A DNA stretch of 56,318 bases from Moritella sp. (GTDB taxonomy: Bacteria > Pseudomonadota > Gammaproteobacteria > Enterobacterales > Moritellaceae). Both the position numbers and the translations under genes were made by a program. The stretch covers positions 1 through 56,318 of the forward strand of contig NZ_JABSQR010000034.1 of NCBI RefSeq assembly GCF_013215705.1, read 5' to 3'. The notes beneath the pieces were generated by a model. It was given only the letters and a program-made list of their open reading frames with translations, was not told the DNA's origin and searched no databases. This document shows positions 8,818-18,904 of the stretch, piece after piece. Within the stretch, counting starts at the first letter, position 1. Every line of letters starts with the position of its first letter.

Positions 8818-10062
8818 GTGGCTAATAGAAGAGTTGTAATTACAGGATTAGGTATTGTTTCACCGGTTGGTAACTCTGTTACGACTGCATGGGAAGCAAT
8901 TAAATCTGGTACCAGCGGCATTGAAAATATTGAGCACTTTGATACCACTAATTTTTCAACAAAATTTGCTGGCTTAGTTAATGATTTTGATGCTGAAGCG
9001 GTTGGACTCAACCGTAAAGACTGCCGTAAAATGGATTTATTTATCCAATACGGGATCGTAGCGGCAGAGCAAGCAATTAAAGATTCAGGGTTAGTGATCA
9101 CTGAACAAAATGCAACCCGAGTTGGTACTGCAATTGGTTCTGGTATCGGTGGACTAGGCCTGATCGAGAAAAATGTGCATAATTTTGTTAAAGGTGGTGC
9201 ACGTAAAGTGAGCCCATTCTTTGTACCTTCAACGATTGTTAATATGGTTGCTGGTCATGTGTCTATCCGCAACAACCTGAAAGGTCCAAACATTGCCATT
9301 GCAACTGCTTGTACTTCAGGGACACACTGTATTGGTCAATCTGCGCGTATGATTGCATATGGTGATGCCGATGTAATGGTTGCCGGTGGTGCTGAAAAGG
9401 CATCAACAGAAATGGGCATGGCGGGCTTTGGCTCAGCAAAAGCATTATCAACACGTAATGATGACCCACAAAAAGCCAGTCGACCTTGGGATAAAGACCG
9501 AGATGGTTTTGTGCTTGGCGACGGTGCAGGAATTTTAGTACTAGAAGAATATGAGCATGCAGTAGCACGTGGTGCAACGATCTATGCTGAATTAGTTGGT
9601 TTTGGTATGAGTGGTGATGCTTTCCATATGACATCACCTCCTGAAGACGGAGCCGGTGCTGCTCTTGCAATGAGTAATGCAATTGCTGATGCGGGTATTA
9701 AAGCCAGTGATGTGGGTTATGTGAATGCGCATGGTACGTCAACACCTGCTGGCGATAAAGCTGAAACCGCCGCCGTTAAATCTGTATTTGGCGAGCACGC
9801 TTATAAACTTGCTGTTAGCTCAACAAAATCAATGACAGGCCATCTTTTAGGTGCCGCTGGTGCAATCGAGGCGATTTTTACAATCTTAGCTTTAAGAGAT
9901 CAGATCTTACCGCCTACGATCAACTTGGAAAATCCGAGTGAAGGTTGTGATCTGGACTTTGTCACTGATGGCGCTCGTGCTGTGAGTATGGAATACGCGT
10001 TATCCAACTCATTTGGTTTTGGTGGCACCAATGGTTCTCTGCTATTTAAAAAAGCGGACTAA
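8818..10062 (+). CDS. fabF: 3-oxoacyl-ACP synthase II
   Basis: Condenses malonyl-ACP with acyl-ACP; FabF is the elongation enzyme that extends palmitoleate to cis-vaccenate and gives temperature control of membrane fluidity. The frame is open from 8797, but homology ([15 protein letters not shown]) and a Shine-Dalgarno (ttggag, 8805-8810) place the start at the GTG at 8818 (414 residues). The catalytic residues are C165 (TACTSG), H305 (NAHGTST) and H342 (SMTGHLLG). The gene directly follows the acpP terminator. The pabC gene that usually follows in enterobacteria is absent. Confidence 0.97.
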   Translation: MANRRVVITGLGIVSPVGNSVTTAWEAIKSGTSGIENIEHFDTTNFSTKFAGLVNDFDAEAVGLNRKDCRKMDLFIQYGIVAAEQAIKDSGLVITEQNATRVGTAIGSGIGGLGLIEKNVHNFVKGGARKVSPFFVPSTIVNMVAGHVSIRNNLKGPNIAIATACTSGTHCIGQSARMIAYGDADVMVAGGAEKASTEMGMAGFGSAKALSTRNDDPQKASRPWDKDRDGFVLGDGAGILVLEEYEHAVARGATIYAELVGFGMSGDAFHMTSPPEDGAGAALAMSNAIADAGIKASDVGYVNAHGTSTPAGDKAETAAVKSVFGEHAYKLAVSSTKSMTGHLLGAAGAIEAIFTILALRDQILPPTINLENPSEGCDLDFVTDGARAVSMEYALSNSFGFGGTNGSLLFKKAD

Positions 10063-10148
10063 TATATCAAAGACCTAACGTGAGATGCTTAATTACTCAT
10101 TTTGGTATAACAAACATAATAAATAAGTGTTTTCGTTATTTGTTATTC

Positions 10149-10180
10149 ACATGCAAGGTGATTAAACACACCTTGCATGT
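10149..10180 (+). terminator. Stem-loop after fabF
   Basis: A perfect 12-bp inverted repeat (acatgcaaggtg/caccttgcatgt) with an 8-nt loop is followed by a short T-rich stretch (atcaaacaattttt). It is a likely terminator for fabF, although the T run is displaced. Confidence 0.6.
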
Positions 10181-10238
10181 ATCAAACAATTTTTCATTGG
10201 TGTAAAATGTGTGCTGAATTTAATTTATGCATCGAGCT

Positions 10239-11237
10239 ATGAAAAAGATAATTACTGCTATTTCCTTACTGTTTACCGTTCTATTGATTGCTGGTGTACT
10301 TTTCTATTCACGCTTCCAATCATTTGTATCAGCTGAACGCGTACAAACAGATCATATCCTTACTGTTTCTTCGGGTGATACCGCGCAATCAATAGCTAAT
10401 CAAATGATTGCGGAGAGTAACTTTGAATCTAAAGTCTTTCTACGTGTCTTTTTTAAACAAAATCCCAGTATTACCAATATTAAACTTGGTTCGTATCAAG
10501 TAACAGCAGGCTGGAATTTCCAAACGTTATTCGAGCACCTGGTATCTGGAGATGAATTTCAGCATAAAATCACCTTCATCGAAGGCTCAACATTTAAAGA
10601 GTGGCGTAAGCAGTTATCTCAAGCAACGGGTATTATTGATGATACGGCTGACTTATCTGAAGTCGAATTAGCGCAGTTATTACAAATAGAAAACTCAAAG
10701 CTGGAAGGCTTGATGCTGCCTGAAACCTATTTTTATCCGCAGGGGATGTTAGTTTCAGCGCTATATTTAAAATCACATAAAAAACTCCAAGCATATTTAA
10801 ATTCTGCATGGGAAACACGAGATAAAAATTTACCGCTCAAAACACCTTATGAAGCGCTGATTCTTGCTTCTATCATAGAGAAAGAGACGGGATTAGAAAG
10901 CGAAAGAACGACAGTATCGTCTGTGTTTATTAACCGATTGAACCGACGTATGCGTTTACAGACTGACCCCACTGTTATTTATGGCATGGGTGACGACTAT
11001 AAAGGTAATATCCGTCGTAAACACTTACGTCAAAAAACAGATTACAACACCTATGTGATTAGAGGTTTGCCGCCAACACCGATTGCAATGGTTGGAAAAA
11101 CATCGATTGATGCGGCATTGCATCCAGCCAAAACAAGCTATTTATATTTTGTTGCCAGTGGTGACGGTGGTCATTATTTTTCAAAGAATTTAAAACAACA
11201 CAATCGTGCTGTTCGTAAATACATTTTAAAAAAATAA
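10239..11237 (+). CDS. mltG: Endolytic murein transglycosylase MltG
   Basis: Inner-membrane lytic transglycosylase (YceG family) that cuts nascent glycan strands and sets their length. One transmembrane segment lies at about residues 3-22 and the YceG domain follows in the periplasm. The catalytic glutamate lies in ASIIEKETG (E214 in this numbering, equivalent to E218 of E. coli). The downstream motifs [13 protein letters not shown] and GLPPTPIA are typical. An in-frame ATG at 10227 would add four residues; I prefer 10239 (MKK...), as in E. coli. tmk follows after 16 bp. Confidence 0.94.
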   Translation: MKKIITAISLLFTVLLIAGVLFYSRFQSFVSAERVQTDHILTVSSGDTAQSIANQMIAESNFESKVFLRVFFKQNPSITNIKLGSYQVTAGWNFQTLFEHLVSGDEFQHKITFIEGSTFKEWRKQLSQATGIIDDTADLSEVELAQLLQIENSKLEGLMLPETYFYPQGMLVSALYLKSHKKLQAYLNSAWETRDKNLPLKTPYEALILASIIEKETGLESERTTVSSVFINRLNRRMRLQTDPTVIYGMGDDYKGNIRRKHLRQKTDYNTYVIRGLPPTPIAMVGKTSIDAALHPAKTSYLYFVASGDGGHYFSKNLKQHNRAVRKYILKK

Positions 11238-11253
11238 ATTGAAGAGAGTTATT

Positions 11254-11898
11254 GTGCAAGCAAAATTTTTAGTAATCGAAGGCCTTGAAGGCGCAGGAAA
11301 AAGTACTGCAGTAAGCACTGTGATTAATTGGTTAGCGGAGCAGGGGATCACCGATGTGATAACCACACGTGAACCAGGCGGAACAAAATTAGCCGAAAAG
11401 ATGCGTGCTATTGTTAAAGACGTTGATACCGAAGAGCCGTTGACTGAATCAGCCGAGTTAATGCTAATGTATGCAGCACGTGCACAATTAGTGGAAAATG
11501 TCATTAAACCAGCCCTAGCGAAAGGTCAATGGGTTGTTGGTGATCGTCATGATCTTTCTTCTATTGCTTACCAAGGTGGCGGCCGTGGTTTTGATATTGG
11601 TGTGTTGAATACACTACGTCAAGTAGCTATTGGTGACTTCAAACCGGATATGACGTTATTGTTAGATATCGATCCCGCAGTGGGCTTAGAACGCGCCAAA
11701 GTACGCGGTGAATTAGACCGTATTGAATTAGAGCAACTGTCTTTTTTCGAGCGTATTGGCGCAAAATACCAAGAACTTGCAGCCGCGGATGACACTATCT
11801 ATAGTGTTGATGCGGGACAGAATATTGATAATGTTCAAGCACAGATCCGTGACGTATTAGCCAATCATGTTGATTGTCATAATAGAAATGTAGATTAA
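11254..11898 (+). CDS. tmk: Thymidylate kinase
   Basis: Phosphorylates dTMP to dTDP with ATP. The P-loop GLEGAGKST is at residues 10-18, the DRH motif occurs in [10 protein letters not shown], and the lid region has RGELDRIE, the E. coli-type arrangement. The frame is open from a TTG at 11239, but a Shine-Dalgarno (gaagag, 11241-11246) favours the GTG at 11254, giving 214 residues (E. coli 213). It lies between mltG and holB in the conserved mltG-tmk-holB-tatD operon; holB begins 4 bp after the stop. Confidence 0.96.
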   Translation: MQAKFLVIEGLEGAGKSTAVSTVINWLAEQGITDVITTREPGGTKLAEKMRAIVKDVDTEEPLTESAELMLMYAARAQLVENVIKPALAKGQWVVGDRHDLSSIAYQGGGRGFDIGVLNTLRQVAIGDFKPDMTLLLDIDPAVGLERAKVRGELDRIELEQLSFFERIGAKYQELAAADDTIYSVDAGQNIDNVQAQIRDVLANHVDCHNRNVD

Positions 11899-11902
11899 TT
11901 AG

Positions 11903-12874
11903 ATGCTATATCCTTGGTTACTACCTCATTGGGAAAAACAACAGACGCAAATGACAGCAGGTCGTTTACATCATGCTCTGTTTATTACCAGTGCTAGCGG
12001 TATGGGTAAACTGTCGTATGCGCAGACACTTGCCCAAACATTATTATGCAAAGAGCCAATCGGTTGGGAACCTTGCCATCAATGCCATTCTTGTCAGTTA
12101 TTCGAGACAAGTGTACATCCTGATTATTATTTGGTTTCCACCGAACCCGGTAAAGTGATTGGTGTTGACAGAATAAGACATATCAGTCAGAAGTTGAACG
12201 AGCACTCACAACTTGGTGGTAATAAAGTGGTGATCATCGAGCATGCTGAAAGTTTTAATTTAGCCTCTGCTAATGCATTGCTTAAAACATTAGAAGAGCC
12301 GAGTGATGGTAGCTATCTCATTTTGCTTGCCGAAAATAAGTCCCAGGTTCTGCCTACTATTTATAGTCGTTGTCAGAAATTGCATCTTCCGGCCCCGGCT
12401 GAGCAGGAGTCAATGGCATGGTTACAACAACAGTTTCCGATAGAAAGTCCAACGCTGACCGCTATTCGTATTAATCATGGTGCACCGTTGCACACGCTAA
12501 GTTACTTAAATAATGGCGATGATGATTTACGTAAAGAGATATTCTCTAATATTACGTTGTTAACAACACAGCCAGCGGCGATCACCCGATTATGTGAAAT
12601 AATCTCTGATCGTACTTTAGAGAAGCTATCTTGGTTACAATTTATCTTACTTGATTTACAGAAAGTTAAGCGTGGGGTGAGCATTGATTATATTGTCAAT
12701 ACTGATCAGCTTGAATGGTTAACACATTTCTCAACGCAATTATCACAAGATAAAATTACTCAACTACAATCAGAATTAACAGGGTTACGTCAGCTATTAA
12801 TGCAAAATAATAATTTAACCGCTGAAACATTGGTTCTGTCATTTTTAATTAAACTAAAAAGATTCATAAATTAA
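11903..12874 (+). CDS. holB: DNA polymerase III delta-prime subunit
   Basis: Clamp-loader subunit of the replicative polymerase. The 323-residue AAA+ protein has a degenerate nucleotide-binding loop (SASGMGK, 30-36), as expected for the non-ATP-binding delta-prime, and a zinc module with C49, C58, C61 and C64 (CHQCHSC). The sensor/arginine-finger region is SANALLKTLEEP and TIYSRCQKL. The C-terminal collar domain is divergent. It starts 4 bp after tmk and is followed by tatD after 1 bp, so translation is probably coupled. Confidence 0.95.
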   Translation: MLYPWLLPHWEKQQTQMTAGRLHHALFITSASGMGKLSYAQTLAQTLLCKEPIGWEPCHQCHSCQLFETSVHPDYYLVSTEPGKVIGVDRIRHISQKLNEHSQLGGNKVVIIEHAESFNLASANALLKTLEEPSDGSYLILLAENKSQVLPTIYSRCQKLHLPAPAEQESMAWLQQQFPIESPTLTAIRINHGAPLHTLSYLNNGDDDLRKEIFSNITLLTTQPAAITRLCEIISDRTLEKLSWLQFILLDLQKVKRGVSIDYIVNTDQLEWLTHFSTQLSQDKITQLQSELTGLRQLLMQNNNLTAETLVLSFLIKLKRFIN

Positions 12875-12875
12875 T

Positions 12876-13649
12876 ATGTTAGTAGATTCTCATTGCCATT
12901 TAGATGGCCTAAATTACGATACCATTCATACCGATCTTGCCGACGTTGTTAACAAAGCAGCGGAGCGTGGTGTGTCGCATTTATTAAGCGTGTCAGTGAC
13001 ATTACCACGCTTCAAAACCATGATTGAACAGATTGCCGATTTTGATAATATTCATGCTTCATGTGGTGTTCATCCACTTAATCTTGAAGATGAATACGAA
13101 AAGTCAGAGTTATTGGCATTAGCACAACATGAAAAAGTTGTCGCTATTGGTGAGACAGGTTTAGATTATTTCTATTCACCTGAAAACAAAGATATTCAGC
13201 AAGCATCATTTCGTAATCATATCCAAGTTGCTATCGAACTGAATAAACCGCTTATTATTCATACGCGTGGCGCAGTTGATGATACGATCCGTATTTTAAA
13301 AGAAGAAGGCGCAGAAAAAATTGGTGGCGTGATCCATTGTTTTACTGAGTCTGATGCAATGGCTGCTGCGGTATTAGAAATGGGCTTCTATATCTCTATT
13401 TCTGGCATCGTGACGTTCAAATCAGCAAAAGATCTGCAAGCCGTGGTTAAAACTATCCCGACTAATCGTTTGTTAGTTGAAACAGATTCACCGTACTTAG
13501 CGCCTGTTCCTTACCGTGGTAAAGAAAACCAACCTGCTTATGTGCGTGCTGTCGCCGAGTTCGTTGCTGATTTACGCGGGGTAACCTTTGCAGAATTAGC
13601 AGAATCAACGACAGAGAACTACTTTAAGCTGTTTAACGCTAAAAAGTAA
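12876..13649 (+). CDS. tatD: TatD-family metal-dependent hydrolase
   Basis: TatD-like nuclease/hydrolase; the subgroup beside holB corresponds to E. coli YcfH. The 257-residue TIM-barrel has the metal ligands H6 and H8 (DSHCHLD), E93 (GETGLDY), H129 (IIHTR), H154 (VIHCF) and D204 (VETDSPYLAP), all in place. It is the last gene of the mltG-tmk-holB unit. Exact substrate is not settled for this subgroup; 3'-5' DNA exonuclease activity is known for some members. An ERIC-like repeat follows directly. Confidence 0.93.
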   Translation: MLVDSHCHLDGLNYDTIHTDLADVVNKAAERGVSHLLSVSVTLPRFKTMIEQIADFDNIHASCGVHPLNLEDEYEKSELLALAQHEKVVAIGETGLDYFYSPENKDIQQASFRNHIQVAIELNKPLIIHTRGAVDDTIRILKEEGAEKIGGVIHCFTESDAMAAAVLEMGFYISISGIVTFKSAKDLQAVVKTIPTNRLLVETDSPYLAPVPYRGKENQPAYVRAVAEFVADLRGVTFAELAESTTENYFKLFNAKK

Positions 13650-13664
13650 TATCGACTTGATATA

Positions 13665-13730
13665 GCATCTTGACGTAACTTGGGTATATACCGCATTCAA
13701 TTTTTGACGACTGAGTTGAATGTGGTATTA
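13665..13730. repeat. ERIC-like intergenic repeat, copy A
   Basis: gcatcttgacgtaacttggg leads into a tatata core and an imperfect inverted repeat (ataccgcattcaa/ttgaatgtggtat). The first 20 or more bases match, in reverse complement, the start of the copy at 21361-21458 with one mismatch. It is a family of intergenic palindromic repeats resembling those seen in vibrios and relatives. It overlaps the upstream open part of the next gene. Confidence 0.75.
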
Positions 13731-13803
13731 TCCACGAAAATTACAGTACTATCTCGATATTCGTGTGACGATGTATCGAATTAAATCATTTTTTGGAGGC
13801 ATT

Positions 13804-14055
13804 TTGGCCCACCTAATTACCTATACATATAAAAAACAAGATAAGAAAATTCCATTTTCATACAGACAGTTCCACCATATCTATGAAGCGGCAGCTGCAG
13901 AAGAAGGCATCGACTTAACGCAATATTTGATAATGGAAAAACAAGTTGAAGATGTATCGAAAGGTACTAAATCAGTAAGAGAATTCCGTAAAAACCATTT
14001 TACTAAATTAGGCTTTACTAATATGTGGTTTATTAAAGATGGTATTGAAGAATAA
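13804..14055 (+). CDS. Small DUF2960-like protein
   Basis: Hypothetical cytosolic protein of about 83 residues (AHLITYTYKKQDKKIPFSYR...), rich in K, E and aromatic residues, with no membrane segment. It resembles, from memory, the DUF2960 family of Shewanella and Vibrio, for which no function is known to me. The frame is open from 13720, but the upstream part falls inside the ERIC-like repeat, and a ggagg sequence at 13795-13799 precedes a TTG at 13804. I choose that start; the ATG at 13771 is an alternative. A stem-loop follows. Confidence 0.6.
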   Translation: MAHLITYTYKKQDKKIPFSYRQFHHIYEAAAAEEGIDLTQYLIMEKQVEDVSKGTKSVREFRKNHFTKLGFTNMWFIKDGIEE

Positions 14056-14117
14056 CAAGTAAATGATAAATTGTTTTAACCATTCATGAGTAATCTATGA
14101 ATATGTTAAAACTACAC

Positions 14118-14145
14118 AATAGGTGGTCAATGAAGACCACCTATT
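14118..14145. terminator. Convergent stem-loop terminator
   Basis: A perfect 11-bp stem (aataggtggtc/gaccacctatt) with a 6-nt loop lies between the convergent DUF2960-like gene and the Hsp70 gene. The T tract is weak on both sides (attaaatt). Confidence 0.65.
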
Positions 14146-14166
14146 AAATTCAGCATTTATTGAATA

Positions 14167-16965
14167 TTAAGACAGTAAGGTTAAACCTGTAGGTAAACTG
14201 TCACCAAAGATACGCTTCATTACCGTGTTATCTGACGACTGTACATCACGTACTAATGCTAACCAAGCGTCCGATAATTTACTCTGTGTTAATTTATCTA
14301 GCACAGCTTCTCTTACCTTATCTTGAATATCCATTTCTCTATCACCGGTTTTTCTGGCAATCATCACAGCTGCAAAAGCAATGTGCGGTTCTTTTTGCCA
14401 ATTAGCGTCAAGTAATGTATTTAGCCAGGTTTCAACAATATGACGTGGGATGACATTATGCTGGCTACCATAAAACGCAACACGAGATGCGACACGACCT
14501 AATGCCCACCAATGTAATTGCTGGTTTTGTGGTTTCTTTAATTTAGCCAGTAAGTATTCACCAAACTCAACTTTTAGTGCCACGGGAATATGTTCAAGTG
14601 AGGCGGCAAGTCGAATAATATCATCATAGCTGCGTTGTTTCGCTTGATTGATGATTTTGGCATGTTTATTACTGTCTTCAACAAAGTAGATAGAAAGCGT
14701 ATCGTATATTTCGATCTGCTGTTGTTCGTTAAGGCCACCTGCAATACGGCGCCATAAATTCCACCAATCACTCCATGACTGGGTTGATTTATTATATTGA
14801 ATAGCGGATTTGAATATTGGCCAAATTTGTTCAATACGCCAATCATCAGCAGGGTAGCCAAAGCCCGGACGAAGTAGGAAGCTGGTTAGCTTTAACCAAT
14901 TACGTTCATGTTGTTCTGTGCGGCGGCGGTTTTTAGCAAATTGTAAACAAGGGGCTGCAAGTTCACGTAATAAATCGGTATCCCAGGTATCACGTTTGCC
15001 CAGACGTTTATCCAGATCATTGCGTAATGATTTAACTAACTTAGGGTCACTCTTTTTACTACTGGCACCATACACAGCTTCAATTAATTGAATTGCATCG
15101 GGCAGGTTAGGGTGAAGCTGCTGAATATCCTGGATATCTTTAGAGTCATTTGCTGATGTTTTTTTGGTTCGGCTTGGACGAACAGAGAATTCTAATGCCC
15201 AACGTTGTTTACTGTTGGTTTCACTCACACATTCAAGTTGTAAAGTACCAATGCTGCTTAGCTTACAAGACAAGTACACTGATTCAAAACGTTTGTGATC
15301 TTTGTGCTCTGGGATCGTGACAACAAAAGGCGGTAACGGCGTTTTACCTTTGAGTTCTGTTTCAATGATATCACCAGGCTTGAAATTGTTTTCATGACTG
15401 GTGGTAGCAAGATTAAAGCGAATGGGCTCACCGATCGTTAATGAAAATAAACGGCTATCTAAATTGATAACTTGTTCATCTTCGGTGCCCTTAGGTAACA
15501 GGCAAATAGACTGGGGTTGACCCGAACGGTCGGTTATTTCAATGAAATAGTTACGAGGGCTACCACCGCCAATTTGTTTTTGCTTACCCATTTTAGCAAA
15601 ACCAAATTCAACCGCGCCATAAGCAACCGATAAATCAGGGTTACCATTGTGCAGCATCTGAACTTTTTGTTGTTTCCAACCGGATAACACTTTTTCAATT
15701 TGCAATTTCACTTGCTGGCTATTAAAAATACCACCGTTAACAAGGATTGCCGCGGGCACGATTGCGGGATCATAATCTTCAGTTGCGTCTACGTCGTAAT
15801 AAGTATGGATGAACTCGGCAATGTGTTTTGAAATCGCAGGATCAGACGTATAAGGTAAACCAAATTCCACCACCGCATTTTTTCTGTGTGTTGGTAATTC
15901 GTTAAAGCTACTATTTGGTAAGAAGCCATTAAACACCATGTCGATGACTTCATTTTTTGTCAGTTCGCACTTCTTCGATTGTGCGATCAGTTTCGAACCA
16001 CGTCCAAGTAAGGTAATTGATGTCGTGCTTGGTGGTTGCTCAGACAAAAACAGTTCTTTTGCTTGGCGTGTCTGTTGTATTAGTTGCCCTAATGCAGCAG
16101 ATTTTAACCGTTGATCTGGTGATATTCTTGATTCAACAATATGAGCTAACGCCAAGTCGATGTTATCACCACCGAGCATTAAATGATCGCCCACGGCAAC
16201 CCGGTTTAAATTCAATTCACCATGTTCTAATGACATTTCGATTAAACTTAAATCTGTTGTACCACCACCGATGTCACAAACTAGCATCGTTTTATCGTGT
16301 TCGATTAAATCAATTTTGGCTTGTTTATTACGGTGATACCAGTCGTAACAAACGGCTTGTGGCTCTTCCAATAGCGTCACGCTTGTTAAGCCGACCAGAT
16401 CTGCGGCTGCCAGTGTTAAGGCTCGGGCTGTATCATTGAATGACGCTGGCACTGTGATGGTGATGTTTTGATCGGCAAGTAAATGGTCTGGATTGTGGTA
16501 ATTCCAAGATGCTTGAAAATGGGCAAGGTAACTTGCACTGGCAATCACAGGCGATACTTTTTCAATATTATCTTCAACAGCCCAAGGCAAAATCGCAGCT
16601 TGGGCATCGATACTTGGATGGGACAGCCAACTTTTGGCGCTTGAAACTAAGCGACCTTTGGTTTTTGTGCCTAAATCGCGGGCCCATTGACCCACAATTA
16701 CATTGCTAATTTCACCGTTAAAGTTAATTTTTTTCCACGGTAAAACACAATCGGTTGGGGAAATTTCGTTGTCATTAAAGTGATAGCGGAATGAAGGCAA
16801 TAACGGTTTTCTTGCGACTTCGCCAGGTCCAACCAATTGGTCTACGAGAAAAACGGACGCGCTGGCTTGATAATCATCGATATTTTTATAAGAAAGAACA
16901 CTGTGGGTAGTGCCAAGATCGATGCCAATTACATATTGCGCTGTTTTAGAAACAGGTGAGGGCAT
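14167..16965 (-). CDS. Hsp70-family protein with DUF3731-like C-terminus
   Basis: Large (932-residue) DnaK-related protein of unknown client. The N-terminal actin-fold ATPase domain is complete by motif: VIGIDLGTTHSV (12-23), TVPASF (171-176), LLEEPQA (198-204) and DIGGGTTDLS (231-240). A beta-rich domain follows (about 470-620), then a roughly 290-residue helical C-terminus (about 640-932) that replaces the DnaK lid; I recall it as DUF3731. No EEVD-like or DnaK-type tail is present. The frame opens at 16977, but a GGAG box at 972-975 (minus strand) sits 6 nt before the ATG at 16965, which I choose. It follows the second Hsp70 and DUF2760 genes on the same strand, with no J-protein or GrpE nearby. 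Confidence 0.85.
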   Translation of the reverse strand: MPSPVSKTAQYVIGIDLGTTHSVLSYKNIDDYQASASVFLVDQLVGPGEVARKPLLPSFRYHFNDNEISPTDCVLPWKKINFNGEISNVIVGQWARDLGTKTKGRLVSSAKSWLSHPSIDAQAAILPWAVEDNIEKVSPVIASASYLAHFQASWNYHNPDHLLADQNITITVPASFNDTARALTLAAADLVGLTSVTLLEEPQAVCYDWYHRNKQAKIDLIEHDKTMLVCDIGGGTTDLSLIEMSLEHGELNLNRVAVGDHLMLGGDNIDLALAHIVESRISPDQRLKSAALGQLIQQTRQAKELFLSEQPPSTTSITLLGRGSKLIAQSKKCELTKNEVIDMVFNGFLPNSSFNELPTHRKNAVVEFGLPYTSDPAISKHIAEFIHTYYDVDATEDYDPAIVPAAILVNGGIFNSQQVKLQIEKVLSGWKQQKVQMLHNGNPDLSVAYGAVEFGFAKMGKQKQIGGGSPRNYFIEITDRSGQPQSICLLPKGTEDEQVINLDSRLFSLTIGEPIRFNLATTSHENNFKPGDIIETELKGKTPLPPFVVTIPEHKDHKRFESVYLSCKLSSIGTLQLECVSETNSKQRWALEFSVRPSRTKKTSANDSKDIQDIQQLHPNLPDAIQLIEAVYGASSKKSDPKLVKSLRNDLDKRLGKRDTWDTDLLRELAAPCLQFAKNRRRTEQHERNWLKLTSFLLRPGFGYPADDWRIEQIWPIFKSAIQYNKSTQSWSDWWNLWRRIAGGLNEQQQIEIYDTLSIYFVEDSNKHAKIINQAKQRSYDDIIRLAASLEHIPVALKVEFGEYLLAKLKKPQNQQLHWWALGRVASRVAFYGSQHNVIPRHIVETWLNTLLDANWQKEPHIAFAAVMIARKTGDREMDIQDKVREAVLDKLTQSKLSDAWLALVRDVQSSDNTVMKRIFGDSLPTGLTLLS

Positions 16966-17074
16966 TAAAAACTCCATATAATAAAACTCAGGGCAAAGCG
17001 CCCTGAGTTAAGTACACGTGGTATAAATATATAGTATCAATATAAAACGGTGTAGTAATGATGCTAAATCATGT

Positions 17075-18904
17075 TTATTGGCGAACAGTTAGTTCAATTT
17101 CCCAAATTTCATCACTGTCGTTCGCGATAGCTTCAACTTTAAGTGTACCCACTTCAGTGACAGTCACTGACAGTGATACAGGGACTACATCACCGCTATT
17201 GCGGTTAGCAGAGTCAAGCGTCACTTCGATGTCGGGTAGTTGCTCAAGATCTTCTGGTTGCCAGAAATCAAGGTGGGTACCAACAACATCTTCACGGCGG
17301 ACTGTTGAACCGAAAAACTTAAACTTAACCGGTTGACCGACAACTAAACCAAATTGGTGCGTTGCCACATCAACATTCGTCCCTTCTTCAAGACCAAATG
17401 GGGCGATACAAACAGCTTCTAATGGCGGTTCAAAACCGGGAATTGCTGGCATTGAGCTTTCAACACCCACGTAATATGAGCTCGCTAGGCCGCCTTTAAT
17501 ACGAACACCTTTACCTTGTTTTGCATAACCGTGATAACAAGCGCCATTGGCAACGGCAAGATCGAGATCAATACCGGTCAATAGTTTTGCTTCTTCTTCA
17601 ACGTCAGCTGTAATTAACCAGTCGTTAATAATACCGATTAACTTAGAACTAATCGCATCAGATTTAAACACACCGCCATTAAACAATACCGCCGTTGGCT
17701 TAATGAAATCACCAGCATCTGACTCGATAGCGTCATGCTGTTTATTCAAGAAATGGGCAATGTGTTTGGTGATCGCCGCATCTTGTGCATACGGTAAACC
17801 AATCTGGGTTAATGCCGAACGGGTAGTTTGTTGTGGCATTTCGGTCACTGCTGTCGCAGGGAAGAAACCATCGAGAATAGTTTGCTTAACTTCATCGCGT
17901 GTAAGTTCTGTTTGCATGGTGCCCGCAATCAGTTTCGAGCCACGACTTGGAATAACAATTGGCATTACATCAATGTCAGCGTCGGATAACAACTTCTCTT
18001 TTGCATCACGACAAGCATGGGTTATCGCTTGAATTTGCCAAGGTTGTAATTGTTTACCTTCTTGCATTAATTTCATTTTCAGACGATACGCAAGTGCAAG
18101 ATCCATATTATCACCGCCAAGTAGGATATGTTCACCTACGGCAATACGTGATAATGTTAAATTGCCTTCTGACTCTTCAACCGAAATTAATGATAGATCC
18201 GTTGTACCCCCACCGATATCGACAACTAAAATGGTATCACCAACATTGACTTGGTCACGCCATTCATCACCGCATGCCTCTAACCAGCTATATACCGCCG
18301 CTTGTGGTTCTTCAAGTAGATTTAAGTGTTTAAGGTTTAAATCTTGTGCCGCTTGAGCGGTTAAGTTACGCGCGGCGGGATCGAAGGAGGCCGGAATGGT
18401 AATGGTGACATCTTGCTCTGCAATCGGTGAATCAGGGTGTGCATGATTCCAAGCTTCAGCTAAATGGTTTAAGTATTGAGATGTTGCTGTTACTGGTGAT
18501 ATCTTTTCAACTTCATCAGGGCTTGCGAAGGGTAATATGGCATCATGCGGGCTGACTGTTGCGTGACTTAACCAGCTTTTAGCACTCGACACTAAACGAA
18601 TCGGTGTTTTAAGCCCAAGGTTGCGTGCTACATCACCAACCAGCGCGGTATTGTCCGCGTTCCAAGGTAATGGCGTTTGATCTTTACCGATCTCATCTTC
18701 ATGCGCTTGATAGACAAAAGAAGGCAGTTGATATTGTTCAGTTACCGAGCCAAGTGTAGATAATTGAGGAATTGCAAATAGCTGTTTAACTGCTTTATCA
18801 CCTTCGTGCTCTAAATTGATATACGATAATACACAGTGTGTGGTACCTAAATCGATACCAATACTGTATTTTGGCGCTATTTCACTCATCGTTATGTCGC
18901 TCAT
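17075..18904 (-). CDS. Hsp70-family protein (short form)
   Basis: 609-residue DnaK-related ATPase. The nucleotide-binding domain shows IGIDLGTTHCVLSY (15-28), TIPASF (168-173), LLEEPQA (195-201) and DIGGGTTDLS (228-237). A beta-sandwich-like domain occupies about 430-609, and the helical lid of DnaK is missing. It is clearly paralogous to the neighbouring larger protein (shared LVSSAKSWLSH and TRSALTQIGLPY-like blocks). The start codon overlaps the stop of the DUF2760 gene by 4 bp (ATGA), indicating translational coupling; an internal ATG at 18889 is an alternative start. Its partner and clients are unknown. Confidence 0.87.
   Translation of the reverse strand: MSDITMSEIAPKYSIGIDLGTTHCVLSYINLEHEGDKAVKQLFAIPQLSTLGSVTEQYQLPSFVYQAHEDEIGKDQTPLPWNADNTALVGDVARNLGLKTPIRLVSSAKSWLSHATVSPHDAILPFASPDEVEKISPVTATSQYLNHLAEAWNHAHPDSPIAEQDVTITIPASFDPAARNLTAQAAQDLNLKHLNLLEEPQAAVYSWLEACGDEWRDQVNVGDTILVVDIGGGTTDLSLISVEESEGNLTLSRIAVGEHILLGGDNMDLALAYRLKMKLMQEGKQLQPWQIQAITHACRDAKEKLLSDADIDVMPIVIPSRGSKLIAGTMQTELTRDEVKQTILDGFFPATAVTEMPQQTTRSALTQIGLPYAQDAAITKHIAHFLNKQHDAIESDAGDFIKPTAVLFNGGVFKSDAISSKLIGIINDWLITADVEEEAKLLTGIDLDLAVANGACYHGYAKQGKGVRIKGGLASSYYVGVESSMPAIPGFEPPLEAVCIAPFGLEEGTNVDVATHQFGLVVGQPVKFKFFGSTVRREDVVGTHLDFWQPEDLEQLPDIEVTLDSANRNSGDVVPVSLSVTVTEVGTLKVEAIANDSDEIWEIELTVRQ

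Noticed and set aside
9263-9682. 139-residue minus-strand ORF inside fabF
   Set aside because: Low-complexity His/Gln-rich translation antisense to the conserved fabF frame, with no own ribosome-binding site.
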